This document shows, one piece after another, positions 38,691 through 47,374 of a stretch of DNA of 49,632 nt. Source of the stretch: Streptomyces spiroverticillatus (lineage in GTDB: Bacteria; Actinomycetota; Actinomycetes; Streptomycetales; Streptomycetaceae). The stretch's first letter is position 1. Every line of letters begins with the position of its first letter. Under the pieces are notes generated by a model that did no database searches, was not told the origin of the DNA, and saw only the letters and a program-made list of their open reading frames with translations. Both the position numbers and the translations under genes were made by a program. The DNA lies in the NCBI GenBank assembly GCA_014650415.1, contig BMUX01000009.1:320680-370311 (forward strand), read 5' to 3'.

Positions 38691-40028
38691 ATGGCCGACT
38701 CCGACGGCTTGTTGAACGCTGTTATGCCCCCCTCTGATCAGGCGCGTCAACCCGACGCCCCCGCCGCAGTGCCCGCCGACCGCACCACGACACCCCGCGC
38801 CCGCATGCCGCTCGCCGTCTACATGCTGGGCCTCGCCGTCTTCGCACTCGGCACGAGCGAATTCATGCTCTCGGGGCTGCTGCCGCCGATAGCCGACGAC
38901 ATGGACGTGTCCATACCGCAGGCGGGCCTGCTGATCTCCGCCTTCGCGATCGGCATGGTGATCGGCGCCCCGCTGCTGGCCGTGGCCACGCTGCGGCTGC
39001 CCCGCCGCACCACTCTCATCGCGCTGATCAGCGTCTTCGGGCTCGGCCAGGTCGCGGGCGCCCTGGCCCCCTCGTACGAATTGCTCTTCGCGTCGCGGGT
39101 CGTGAGCGCCTTCGCGTGCGCCGGGTTCTGGGCGGTGGGCGCGGCCGTGGCCATCGCCATGGTGGACGTCGGCTCGCGGGCGCGGGCGATGGCGGTCATG
39201 ATCGGCGGGCTGAGCATCGCGAACGTGCTGGGCGTCCCGGCGGGCGCGTTCCTGGGCGATCACCTGGGCTGGCGTTCGGCGTTCTGGGCGGTGGGCGCGG
39301 CGTCGGCCGTCGCGCTGGTCGGCGTCGTCACCCTCATCCCGCGCATCCCGCTCCCCTCCGAAAAGCCGCAGTTGAAGCGGGAGTTGAGCATCTACCGGGA
39401 CCGCCAGGTCCTCGTCTCGGTCCTCATCACCGCGCTCGCGGCGGGCGGCGTCTTCTGCGCCTTCAGCTACCTCTCCCCGCTCCTGACCGACGTGGCGGGC
39501 CTGGACTCGAAGTGGGTCCCCTGGGTCCTCGGCCTCTTCGGGATCGGCGCGCTCGTCGGTACGACGGTGGGCGGCATGGTCGCGGACGCCCGCCCCTTCG
39601 GCGTCCTGATCGGCGGCATCAGCACCTCCACCGTGCTGCTCGCCGCCCTCGCCCTCTTCGGCTCGACGGCGGCCGTCGCCGTCACGCTCTCCTTCGCGCT
39701 CGGCTTCTCGGCCTTCTTCACCGCCCCGGCGCTGAACGCGCGGATGTTCAACGTGGCGGGCGCGGCCCCCACCCTGGCGGGTGCGACGACCACCGCCGCC
39801 TTCAACATCGGCAACACCGGCGGCCCGGCCCTGGGCGGCACGGTCATCGACGCGGGCTGGGGCTACTCGGCGACGGCCTGGGCGGGCGGCGCGATGACGA
39901 TCGTCGCGGTGGGCCTCGTACTGCTGGCCCTGAAGTGGCAGCGCTCGGCCGGCACAGGCACATCACGCCTGGTCGCGGCGGGTGCACCGACGCCCGAGGC
40001 GGCCTCTCCCGTCCCCACCCCGAAGTAA
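38691..40028 (+). CDS. MFS efflux transporter (Cmx/CmlR type)
   Basis: Drug:proton antiporter of about 445 residues with about 12 helices. MPLAVYMLGLAVFALGTSEF then MLSGLLPPIADDMDVSIPQA at the start, and LISAFAIGMVIGAPLLAVAT for helix 2 onward, closely match the chloramphenicol efflux family of actinomycetes (Cmx, CmlR) and the related AraJ-type permeases. Conserved motif C-like AGGVFCAFSYLSPLLT follows mid-protein. Starts at 38667, 38691 and 38724 are all in frame; AGGAGG at 38673-38678 favours 38691. A CCCC-GCAA-GGGG hairpin (38651-38662) lies in the leader. Confidence 0.87.
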   Translation: MADSDGLLNAVMPPSDQARQPDAPAAVPADRTTTPRARMPLAVYMLGLAVFALGTSEFMLSGLLPPIADDMDVSIPQAGLLISAFAIGMVIGAPLLAVATLRLPRRTTLIALISVFGLGQVAGALAPSYELLFASRVVSAFACAGFWAVGAAVAIAMVDVGSRARAMAVMIGGLSIANVLGVPAGAFLGDHLGWRSAFWAVGAASAVALVGVVTLIPRIPLPSEKPQLKRELSIYRDRQVLVSVLITALAAGGVFCAFSYLSPLLTDVAGLDSKWVPWVLGLFGIGALVGTTVGGMVADARPFGVLIGGISTSTVLLAALALFGSTAAVAVTLSFALGFSAFFTAPALNARMFNVAGAAPTLAGATTTAAFNIGNTGGPALGGTVIDAGWGYSATAWAGGAMTIVAVGLVLLALKWQRSAGTGTSRLVAAGAPTPEAASPVPTPK

Positions 40029-40129
40029 CACAACCCATTTACATGTAGCCCGCAACCTCTTCCGTCCCCCGTGATGTCCTCTGTCTCGTCACGTCACCAC
40101 CAGTACGACAGAACCACGGGGGAAAACCC

Positions 40130-40843
40130 ATGCGCCTGCGCACCGCCTCGCTCGCCGCCGCCGCCCTCGCGGCCGGCCTCACGCTCACCGCCTGCAACGA
40201 CAACGGCGGTACGGGCACGGGGTCGGCCGGAGCGGGCTCCTCCTCCGCCCAGCCCTCGGAGGCGTCCGCCTCGGGCGGATCGGACTCCCAGGGCACCGGC
40301 AGCACGGGCGGCGACAAGGCCGACACCGGCGGCAGCGGAACGGGCAAGGGCGACGGCAAGGGCACCGCAAACGGCGGGAGCGGAAACGGCGGCGGGGGCA
40401 TCGCCAAGTCCGCCGCCTGCAAGACCTCCGCCCTCGGCTTCCAGGTCGACCCGGGCGGCGAACCCGCCGACGCCAACACCCAGGGGCACGTCACCGTCAC
40501 CCTGACCAACAAGGGCACGGCCCCCTGCACCCTCAACGGCTACCCGGGCGTGGACCTGGCGAGCGGTTCGGGCGACACCTGGTCCCTGACCCGCCAGACC
40601 TCCGTCAAGGCGAAGTCCCTCACCCTGGACCCGGGCGGCGACGCCTACTTCAAGGTCACGTACCTGCCCTACACGGCGGAGGGCAACACCCCGGACGCGG
40701 AGTTCAAGACCGTCACCCTGATCATGACCCCGCCCGGCGAGACCTCCTCGGTGAGCCTGCGCTGGCCGCACAAGACGCCCGTCCTCAAGCAGGACGCGGC
40801 GACCCACCCGGGCACGTTCGTGGGCCCGGTCCTGGGCGAGTAG
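40130..40843 (+). CDS. DUF4232 lipoprotein
   Basis: Secreted lipid-anchored protein of 237 residues. Signal peptide LRTASLAAAALAAGLTLTAC with lipobox LTAC (acylated Cys22). A Gly/Ser/Thr-rich low-complexity linker follows (about 25-90), suited to crossing the thick cell wall. The C-terminal DUF4232 domain contains GHVTVTLTNKGTAPCTLNGY and PGVDLASGSGDTWSLTRQTS, a beta-sandwich of unknown role that is widespread in Streptomyces. The two Cys, in SAACKTSALGF and APCTLNGYPG, may form a disulfide. Confidence 0.88.
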   Translation: MRLRTASLAAAALAAGLTLTACNDNGGTGTGSAGAGSSSAQPSEASASGGSDSQGTGSTGGDKADTGGSGTGKGDGKGTANGGSGNGGGGIAKSAACKTSALGFQVDPGGEPADANTQGHVTVTLTNKGTAPCTLNGYPGVDLASGSGDTWSLTRQTSVKAKSLTLDPGGDAYFKVTYLPYTAEGNTPDAEFKTVTLIMTPPGETSSVSLRWPHKTPVLKQDAATHPGTFVGPVLGE

Positions 40844-40871
40844 CCCCCGGTCAGGCACGAGAACGGGCGCT

Positions 40872-41144
40872 CTAGCCGCCCTCGTAGCCGTGCTTGCGGC
40901 GGCGCAGGCCCGCCGCCGTGATGCGCCGCACCAGCTCCTTGCTGCCGATCTCCACCGCCCCCGCCTTCACCGCGTCCGCGTACCGCGCCTCGGGCACGTC
41001 GTAGTGGTCGCGCTCGAAGGCGCGGGGCGGGCAGCCGATGGCGGCGGCGAAGGTGTGCAGTTCCTCGTACGACACGTCGCTGACCAGGTGCGACCAGAGG
41101 CGGCCGTGGCCGGGCCAGGTCGGCGGGTCTATGTAGATCGTCAT
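40872..41144 (-). CDS. DUF4031 family protein
   Basis: Protein of 90 residues: MTIYIDPPTWPGHGRLWSHL, then VSYEELHTFAAAIGCPPRAF and ERDHYDVPEARYADAVKAGA. This is the small DUF4031 family of actinobacteria and some proteobacteria; no function is established. The ATG at 41144 overlaps the TGA of the upstream gene (ATGA), so the two are cotranscribed and coupled. The longer frame upstream overlaps the neighbour in a different phase and is spurious. Confidence 0.83.
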   Translation of the reverse strand: MTIYIDPPTWPGHGRLWSHLVSDVSYEELHTFAAAIGCPPRAFERDHYDVPEARYADAVKAGAVEIGSKELVRRITAAGLRRRKHGYEGG

Positions 41145-41494
41145 GCCGGGGGCAGCTTTCCGACGGGGGCGACGGCGACGACGGCCTTCGTGCAGACCCA
41201 GTGCGGATCCGGGCCCAGCTCCGGCTCGACCTCCAGCGCGTGCGGGTCGCCGTCGTGACAGACCGGGCACAGCGGCCAGCGCCCGTACTTCTCCAGCAGC
41301 GCGTCCTGTACGTCCTGGGCGACGAGCCCGGCGACGAATTCCGTCCCCTCGGGCCACTGCTCCACCCACCAGCGCCGGTGCGCGACGGCGTCCTCGACGA
41401 TCGAGACGATGCCGGGATCGGCGACGTCACGGGCGGTGAGGTCGGCCATGACCTGGGCGCGGGCGGTGTGCAGGGCCTGTTCGAGGGGGGTCAT
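41141..41494 (-). CDS. Small protein with CPVC motif
   Basis: Protein of 117 residues: MTPLEQALHTARAQVMADLT, a helical middle containing RRWWVEQWPEGTEFVAGLVA, then WPLCPVCHDGDPHALEVEPE and PHWVCTKAVVAVAPVG. The Cys-x-x-Cys plus His and later Cys suggest one zinc site. Not recognised beyond that. First gene of a coupled pair with the DUF4031 gene; divergent from the RpiR regulator. Confidence 0.75.
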   Translation of the reverse strand: MTPLEQALHTARAQVMADLTARDVADPGIVSIVEDAVAHRRWWVEQWPEGTEFVAGLVAQDVQDALLEKYGRWPLCPVCHDGDPHALEVEPELGPDPHWVCTKAVVAVAPVGKLPPA

Positions 41495-41562
41495 GGGTCC
41501 ATTGTCGCCCTGCGGGAGTCCTGCGGGACCAAAGTCCTCCCGCGCACAGGACCTCCGGACCG

Positions 41563-41598
41563 TTGACGCACCCCCGTCCTGAAAATATCTTTCAGGTA
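41563..41598 (+). promoter_or_regulatory. Promoter and operator of the MurNAc operon
   Basis: TTGACG at 41563-41568, 17 bases, then TATCTT at 41586-41591. The palindrome CTGAAAATATCTTTCAG (41579-41595) covers the -10 box; its GAAA/TTTC half-sites are typical of RpiR-family operators. Expected transcription start is 6-7 bases after the -10, at the A of the ATG (41598), which would make the message leaderless. Confidence 0.7.
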
Positions 41599-42533
41599 TG
41601 AGTGAGACGGTGAAGGAAAGTTCCAGGGCGCCGGGCGCCGGCCCCGAAGCACCCCCCGCCCCGGCAGCCCTCGCCGCGAAGGTGCGCACCCTCGCGCCCT
41701 CCATGACCCGCTCCATGCAGCGCGTCGCCGAGGCCGTCGCCGGGGACCCCGCCGGATGCGCCGCCCTCACCGTCACCGGGCTCGCCGAGCTGACCGGGAC
41801 GAGTGAAGCCACGGTCGTACGGACTTCACGACTGCTGGGCTACCCCGGCTACCGCGACCTGCGCCTCGCCCTGGCCGGGCTCGCCGCGCACCAGCAGTCG
41901 GGGCGCGCACCCGCCGTCACCGCCGACATCGCCGTGGACGACCCGATCGCGGATGTCGTGGCGAAGCTCGCGCACGACGAGCAGCAGACGCTCGCCGACA
42001 CCGCCGCCGGGCTGGACACGGTCCAACTGGGCGCCGCCGTCGCCGCGTTGGCGTCCGCCCGCCGCGTCGAGATCTACGGTGTCGGCGCCTCCGCCCTCGT
42101 CGGCATGGACCTCGCCCAGAAGCTCCTGCGCATCGGGCTCTTCGCGCACGCCCACAGCGACGCCCACCTCGCCGTCACCAACGCGGTCCTGCTGCGCTCC
42201 GGCGACGTCGCCGTCGCCATCACCCACTCCGGGTCGACCGGCGACACCATCGAGCCGCTGCGGGTCGCCTTCGAGCACGGGGCGACGACCATCGCGATCA
42301 CCGGCCGCCCCGGCGGCCCCGTCGCCCAGTACGCCGACCACGTGCTGACCACCTCCACGGCCCGCGAGAGCGAGCTGCGACCGGCCGCCATGTCCAGCCG
42401 CACCAGTCAACTCCTGGTCGTGGACTGCCTGTTCGTGGGCGTCGCCCAGCGTACGTACGACACGGCAGGGCCCGCGCTCTCCGCCTCGTACGAGGCACTC
42501 GCCCACCGCCACGACCCCCGCACCGCCCGATAA
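41598..42533 (+). CDS. MurR/RpiR-family transcriptional regulator
   Basis: Regulator of 311 residues. N-terminal HTH domain: APSMTRSMQRVAEAVAGDPA, then LTVTGLAELTGTSEATVVRT and LLGYPGYRDLRLALAG. The C-terminal SIS domain binds phosphosugars: RVEIYGVGASALVGMDLAQK, VAITHSGSTGDTIEPLRVAF and TIAITGRPGGPVAQYADHVL. The following genes are murQ and a PTS permease, so MurNAc 6-phosphate is the likely effector. An operator-like palindrome overlaps its own promoter, suggesting autorepression of the whole operon. The first 30 residues are a disordered Pro/Ala-rich leader. Confidence 0.9.
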   Translation: MSETVKESSRAPGAGPEAPPAPAALAAKVRTLAPSMTRSMQRVAEAVAGDPAGCAALTVTGLAELTGTSEATVVRTSRLLGYPGYRDLRLALAGLAAHQQSGRAPAVTADIAVDDPIADVVAKLAHDEQQTLADTAAGLDTVQLGAAVAALASARRVEIYGVGASALVGMDLAQKLLRIGLFAHAHSDAHLAVTNAVLLRSGDVAVAITHSGSTGDTIEPLRVAFEHGATTIAITGRPGGPVAQYADHVLTTSTARESELRPAAMSSRTSQLLVVDCLFVGVAQRTYDTAGPALSASYEALAHRHDPRTAR

Positions 42534-42548
42534 GGAACCCCCCACACC

Positions 42549-43490
42549 ATGAACGCCACTCCGTACAGCGCCCTGCGTGCCCAGCTCGACACCCTCACCA
42601 CCGAGGCCTTCCGCCCCGAGCTCGCCGAGATCGACCAGCTGTCCACCCCCGAGCTGGCCGCCCTCATGAACAGCGAGGACGCCACCGTCCCGGCCGCCGT
42701 CGCCGCCCAGCTGCCGCAGATCGCCGCCGCCATCGACGGCATCGCCGAGCGGATGGCGCGCGGGGGCCGCCTGATCTACGCGGGCGCGGGTACGGCGGGC
42801 CGCCTCGGTGTCCTCGACGCCTCCGAGTGCCCGCCCACCTTCAACACCGACCCGTCCGAGGTCGTCGGACTGATCGCCGGTGGCCCCTCCGCCATGGTGA
42901 AGGCCGTGGAGGGGGCGGAGGACAGCAAGGAGCTGGCCGCCGAGGACCTCGACGCGCTGAAGCTCACCGCCGACGACTCGGTCATCGGGATCTCCGCCTC
43001 GGGCCGCACCCCGTACGCCATCGGCGCCGTCGAGCACGCCCGTACCCGCTACGGGGCGCTCACCGTCGGCCTGTCCTGCAACGCGGACAGCGCCCTCGCG
43101 GCCGCCGCAGAGCACGGCATCGAGGTCGTCGTCGGGCCCGAACTCCTCACCGGCTCAACGCGGCTCAAGTCGGGCACGGCCCAGAAGCTCGTCCTCAACA
43201 TGATCTCGACGCTGGTCATGATCCGGCTCGGCAAGACGTACGGAAACCTCATGGTCGACGTCCGCGCCTCCAACGAAAAACTGCGGGCCCGCTCGCGGCG
43301 CATCGTCGCCCTGGCCACCGGCGCGGACGACGCCGAGATCGAGGCCGCCCTCACCGAGGCCGGCGGGGAGGTGAAGAACGCGATCCTGATCGTCCTCGGC
43401 GACGTGGACGGCCCCACCGCCCAGACCCTGCTCAAGGAAGAGCACGGCCACCTCCGCGCGGCCCTCAAGTCCGCCCGTACGACCGCATAA
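42549..43490 (+). CDS. murQ: N-acetylmuramic acid 6-phosphate etherase
   Basis: Cleaves the lactyl ether of MurNAc 6-phosphate to give GlcNAc 6-phosphate and D-lactate in cell-wall recycling; cytoplasmic, 313 residues. The SIS fold is clear: LIYAGAGTAGRLGVLDASEC, with Glu93 in ASECPPTF as the probable general acid/base, then VKAVEGAEDS carrying the second conserved Glu, and VIGISASGRTPYAIGAVEHA. TGSTRLKSGTAQKLVLNMIS and VDVRASNEKLRARSRRIVAL are also family signatures. It follows the regulator by 15 bases and precedes the permease by 37, forming one operon. Confidence 0.94.
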   Translation: MNATPYSALRAQLDTLTTEAFRPELAEIDQLSTPELAALMNSEDATVPAAVAAQLPQIAAAIDGIAERMARGGRLIYAGAGTAGRLGVLDASECPPTFNTDPSEVVGLIAGGPSAMVKAVEGAEDSKELAAEDLDALKLTADDSVIGISASGRTPYAIGAVEHARTRYGALTVGLSCNADSALAAAAEHGIEVVVGPELLTGSTRLKSGTAQKLVLNMISTLVMIRLGKTYGNLMVDVRASNEKLRARSRRIVALATGADDAEIEAALTEAGGEVKNAILIVLGDVDGPTAQTLLKEEHGHLRAALKSARTTA

Positions 43491-43527
43491 CCCCCTCCCC
43501 CCTCCGCACAGCAAGGCACCACGCACC

Positions 43528-45027
43528 ATGAGCACCGACACCCCTGAGAACAAGAACCGCGCCACCGCTGCCGCGATCCTTCCGCTCGTCGGCGGCGCGG
43601 ACAACGTGACCTCGGTCGCCCACTGCATGACCCGGCTCCGGCTGGGCCTGCGCGACCGCTCGCTCGTCCAGGACGACGCCCTGAAGGCGGTGCCCGCGGT
43701 CATGGGCGTGGTCGAGGACGACACGTACCAGATCGTGCTCGGACCGGGCACGGTCGCCCGGGTCACCCCGGAGTTCGAGGCCCTCGTCGAGGAGGGCAAG
43801 TCCGCTTCCGGCGGGGCCCTGACCGCCGAGGAACTGGCCGCCGAGGGCGCCGCGATGCGCGCCGCCCAGAAGGCCAAGAACGCCACCCCGTTCAAGCTCT
43901 TCCTGCGCCGCATCGCCAACATCTTCGTCCCGCTGATCCCGGCCCTCATCGGCTGCGGCATCATCGCCGGCCTCAACGGCCTGCTGATCAACCTGGGCTG
44001 GCTGCCCGCCGTCACCCCGGCGCTCGCCTCGATCGCCTCCGGCTTCATGGCCCTGATCGCCGTCTTCGTCGGCTTCAACACGGCCAAGGAGTTCGGCGGC
44101 ACGCCGATCCTGGGCGGTGCGGTCGCGGCGATCATCGTCTTCCCGGGCGTCGCGAAGATCGACGCCTTCGGCCAGACGCTCTCGCCCGGCCAGGGCGGTG
44201 TCCTCGGCGCACTGGGGGCGGCCGTCCTCGCGGTCTACATCGAGAAGTGGTGCCGCAAGTGGGTCCCGGAGTCCCTGGACGTCCTCGTCACCCCCACCCT
44301 CACGGTCCTGCTCTCCGGCCTGGTCACGATCTTCGGCCTGATGTTCGTCGCGGGTGAGGTCTCCACGGCCATCGGTACGGGTGCCAACTGGCTGCTCGAC
44401 AACACGGGCGCCTTCGCGGGCCTGGTCCTGGGCGGCTTCTTCCTCCCCCTGGTCATGCTCGGCCTCCACCAGGCCCTGATCCCGATCCACACCACCCTCA
44501 TCGAGCAGCAGGGCTACACCGTCCTGCTCCCCATCCTGGCGATGGCGGGCGCGGGCCAGGTCGGCTGCGCGGCGGCGGTCTTCATGCGCCTGAAGAACAA
44601 CCACTCCATCCGCAACACCATCAAGTCCGCCATGCCCGCCGGAATCCTGGGCGTCGGCGAACCCCTCATCTACGGTGTCTCGCTCCCCCTGGGCCGCCCC
44701 TTCATCACGGCCTGCGCGGGCGGCGCGGCGGGCGGCGCGTTCGTCGGCCTCTTCTCGATGCTGGGCGACAAGGTCGGCTCCACGGCGATCGGCCCCTCGG
44801 GCTGGGCCCTCTTCCCGCTCCTCCAGGGCAACCAGGGCCTGGGCACGACGATCGCCATCTACGCGGGCGGCCTCCTCGTCGGCTACGTGGTCGGCTTCCT
44901 CGCCACCTACTACTTCGGCTTCACCAAGACGATGCTGTCGGAGCTGAACACCCCGGCAGCCGAGGCCGCGGCCGAACCCGCCAAGGCCGAACCCGGGGCC
45001 GGGCCCAAGGAACCGGCCGTCGTCTGA
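43528..45027 (+). CDS. murP: PTS EIIBC component, probable MurNAc permease
   Basis: Membrane permease of 499 residues that phosphorylates sugar during import. The N-terminal EIIB domain has the phosphorylated Cys33 in SVAHCMTRLRLGLRDRSLVQ. The EIIC domain begins near residue 115 (FLRRIANIFVPLIPALIGCG) with some ten helices; GVGEPLIYGVSLPLGRP (about 375) holds the sugar-binding Glu. There is no EIIA domain, so it needs a EIIA-Crr-type partner encoded elsewhere. Operon context with murQ makes MurNAc the likely substrate; a beta-glucoside or sucrose-type EIIBC would look similar. The C-terminus is an Ala/Pro/Glu-rich tail. Confidence 0.9.
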   Translation: MSTDTPENKNRATAAAILPLVGGADNVTSVAHCMTRLRLGLRDRSLVQDDALKAVPAVMGVVEDDTYQIVLGPGTVARVTPEFEALVEEGKSASGGALTAEELAAEGAAMRAAQKAKNATPFKLFLRRIANIFVPLIPALIGCGIIAGLNGLLINLGWLPAVTPALASIASGFMALIAVFVGFNTAKEFGGTPILGGAVAAIIVFPGVAKIDAFGQTLSPGQGGVLGALGAAVLAVYIEKWCRKWVPESLDVLVTPTLTVLLSGLVTIFGLMFVAGEVSTAIGTGANWLLDNTGAFAGLVLGGFFLPLVMLGLHQALIPIHTTLIEQQGYTVLLPILAMAGAGQVGCAAAVFMRLKNNHSIRNTIKSAMPAGILGVGEPLIYGVSLPLGRPFITACAGGAAGGAFVGLFSMLGDKVGSTAIGPSGWALFPLLQGNQGLGTTIAIYAGGLLVGYVVGFLATYYFGFTKTMLSELNTPAAEAAAEPAKAEPGAGPKEPAVV

Positions 45028-45050
45028 TCCGTACCGGCTGACACATGCAC

Positions 45051-45084
45051 GAGAGCGGTGCTCCCACCGGGGAGCACCGCTCTC
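45051..45084. terminator. Bidirectional terminator after murP
   Basis: GAGAGCGGTGCTCCC and its exact inverse form a 15-bp stem with a 4-base loop (ACCG), flanked by TCTCC on the right. It lies between the convergent murP and Uma2 genes. Confidence 0.85.
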
Positions 45085-45106
45085 TCTCCGTACGTCAGTA
45101 CCCGCG

Positions 45107-45709
45107 TCAGCTCGGAAAGCGCGAGGTGTCCAGCTCCCCGCCGAAGGGCTCCGGCAACACCAACGTCTCGCCGAACGGCACTCGGTCCGCGTGCTTGTAC
45201 GCGCCGTTCTGCGGCTCCGTGAACAGGGTGCTGGTCGGCCCGTGCTGGTCGAACCGGTCGATCAGGAGGTAGGCGGGGACAGGTGCGTGCGCGTACCCCC
45301 ACAGCTTCATGGTCCGGTCGTCACGGGCGTTGCCGCGCGAGGTGATCTCCACGACGAGGAGGGCTTCGGCGGCGTCGACGGGGTTCGACCCTTCCGCGTC
45401 CTCGTCCACCACGAATCGCTCAGGCATCACGACGAGATCGGGCACGTAGAGCCTGTCGAGGGAGACGATGTTGACGCCCAAGGTCTGGAAGATCCCGAGG
45501 TCCGCAGGGAGGACCCCGTACAGGAACTTCTGGAGCTGATGGGCGATGGCATTGTGATGCCGGTGGGGCGGCGGTACCAAGACGATCCGTCCTTCATCGA
45601 TCTCGGCGCGCCATCCGTCAGGGATGTCCAGACCGCGCCAGGTCTCCAGCAGGTAGTCCCACGGCCCCTCGGAGGACACCTCGTGGTGCTCGACCATCGC
45701 TGCGGTCAT
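45107..45709 (-). CDS. Uma2-family (PD-(D/E)XK) endonuclease-like protein
   Basis: Protein of 200 residues of the Uma2 group, restriction-endonuclease-fold proteins abundant in Streptomyces and cyanobacteria, of unknown role. The N-terminal WRAEIDEGRIVLVPPPHRHH supplies the first acidic residue. The PD-(D/E)XK core is LYVPDLVVMPERFVVDED then ALLVVEITSRGNARDDRTMK, with Asp, Glu and the later Lys. YAHAPVPAYLLIDRFDQHGP completes the fold. The ATG at 45709 was preferred over 45745. Confidence 0.88.
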   Translation of the reverse strand: MTAAMVEHHEVSSEGPWDYLLETWRGLDIPDGWRAEIDEGRIVLVPPPHRHHNAIAHQLQKFLYGVLPADLGIFQTLGVNIVSLDRLYVPDLVVMPERFVVDEDAEGSNPVDAAEALLVVEITSRGNARDDRTMKLWGYAHAPVPAYLLIDRFDQHGPTSTLFTEPQNGAYKHADRVPFGETLVLPEPFGGELDTSRFPS

Positions 45710-45818
45710 TGCGAGTCCCTTCTTCCTCGGCCCGGGACGCATCACCGTGGCCAGGCATATGCACGGCAGTACGTCGCTTCCGCAAGCGTCCCACGGACGA
45801 GTGAGGCATGCACGGGTG

Positions 45819-47243
45819 TCACCGCTGCCAGCAGTCCACGTCGCGCAGCTCCGGCATCCGGTCGCGTACGAAGACCGGGTCGATGCCCATGCGCCGCTGC
45901 GCCCGGTAGTCCTCCAGGAGGCGGAAGGCGATGCCCGAGAGGGGGATGATCGCGGCCATGTTCACCAGGGCCATGAAGCCCATGAAGACGTCCGCGAGGT
46001 TCCACACGATGGAGACGGAGCCGAGGGCACCGAGGAAGACGGTCAGCAGGACGAGCACCCGGTACGCCGGCAGCACCCATTTCCTCTCGTCGCCGGTGAT
46101 GAACTCGATGTTGGACTGGCCGTAGTAGTAGTTCCCCATCATGGAGCTGAAGGCGAGCATGAAGACGACCACCGTCAGGACGTGCCCCGCCCAGTTCCCC
46201 AGCGACGCCGTCAGCGCGTTCTGGGTGAGGTCCGCCCCCTGACGGGCGCCCGCCAGTTCCGGGTTCGTCGTCAGGATGATGAAGGCGGTCATCGTGCAGA
46301 TGAGGATGGTGTCGAAGAAGACGCCCAGGGACTGGACCAGTCCCTGCTTCACCGGGTGGGACACCTCCGCCGCCGCCCCCGCGTTCGGCGAGGAGCCGAG
46401 GCCCGCCTCGTTGGAGAACATGCCGCGCCGGATGCCCTGCTGGATCGCCGTGCCGATCGCCCCGCCCGCGACCTCCCGGAAGCCGAAGGCCCCGCCCACG
46501 ATGTCGGCGATGACCCGCGGCAGGTCGGTGATGTTGAGGACGACGACAGCCAGCCCCAGCACCAGGTAGAGCACCGCCATCACGGGCACGAGCACCTGCG
46601 TGACCTTGCTGATCCGGCGGACACCGCCGAAGATCACCAGGCCGAGCAGGACCGCGAGCAGCACCCCGATCACCGGCTCCCGCCAGGACGCGTCCGCCCC
46701 GCCGATGGAGTTCCCGGCGACGGCGACGATCGTATTGGCCTGCACCGCGTTGAAGACGAAGCCGAAGGTGACGGTGATGGTCACCGCGAAGAGGACGCCC
46801 AGCCAGCGCTTCCCGAGGCCGCGCTGCATGTAGTACGCGGGCCCGCCCCGGTACGTACCGTCGTAGTCGCGGACCTTGTAGAGCTGGGCGAGCGCCGACT
46901 CGACGAAGGCCGAGGCCGCGCCGACCGTCGCCATGACCCACATCCAGAACACCGCACCCGGCCCGCCGAGCGTGATCGCTGCGGCCACACCCGCGATGTT
47001 GCCGGTGCCCACCCGCGCCGCCGCCGAGATCGTGAAGGCGCCAAAGGAGGACACCGCCTTGCGGCCGTGCGCGTCGACCTCCGCCTTGTCGCCCAGCACC
47101 CGGATCATCTCCGGGAACATCCGGACCTGGACCGCCTTGGAGCGGACCGTGAAGTACAGGCCCGCCCCGATCACGATCGGGATCAGGAGGTAGCTCCAGA
47201 AGACGTCATTGATGTCGACGATGACGGAGTCCAGGGTGTCCAT
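45819..47243 (-). CDS. Alanine/glycine:cation symporter (AGCS family)
   Basis: Sodium/alanine symporter of 474 residues with about 11 helices. Family motifs: GRKAVSSFGAFTISAAARVG then TGNIAGVAAAITLGGPGAVF with the conserved GTGN, VESALAQLYKVRDYDGTYRG and RRGMFSNEAGLGSSPNAGAA, the AGCS signature. MMGNYYYGQSNIEFITGDE is also typical. It would import D/L-alanine or glycine. The ATG at 47243 begins DTLDSVIVDINDVFWSYLLI as in homologues; the 25-residue upstream extension crosses the groEL terminator and is not coding. Confidence 0.92.
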   Translation of the reverse strand: MDTLDSVIVDINDVFWSYLLIPIVIGAGLYFTVRSKAVQVRMFPEMIRVLGDKAEVDAHGRKAVSSFGAFTISAAARVGTGNIAGVAAAITLGGPGAVFWMWVMATVGAASAFVESALAQLYKVRDYDGTYRGGPAYYMQRGLGKRWLGVLFAVTITVTFGFVFNAVQANTIVAVAGNSIGGADASWREPVIGVLLAVLLGLVIFGGVRRISKVTQVLVPVMAVLYLVLGLAVVVLNITDLPRVIADIVGGAFGFREVAGGAIGTAIQQGIRRGMFSNEAGLGSSPNAGAAAEVSHPVKQGLVQSLGVFFDTILICTMTAFIILTTNPELAGARQGADLTQNALTASLGNWAGHVLTVVVFMLAFSSMMGNYYYGQSNIEFITGDERKWVLPAYRVLVLLTVFLGALGSVSIVWNLADVFMGFMALVNMAAIIPLSGIAFRLLEDYRAQRRMGIDPVFVRDRMPELRDVDCWQR

Positions 47244-47304
47244 GCGACCCAGCTTCGGGGCAGATGCCCAGGTCAGCCACCCGGGAAGGACCACCCGGGA
47301 ACGC

Positions 47305-47342
47305 CACTGGGGCGGCACCCCCGAAGGGATGCCGCCCCAGTG
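47305..47342 (-). terminator. groEL terminator
   Basis: CACTGGGGCGGCA and TGCCGCCCCAGTG form a 13-bp perfect stem, with a possible further inner CCC/GGG pairing, 33 bases beyond the groEL stop. Confidence 0.85.
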
Positions 47343-47374
47343 GACGAACGTGCTGCCACCAGCGGGAGGGGGAC

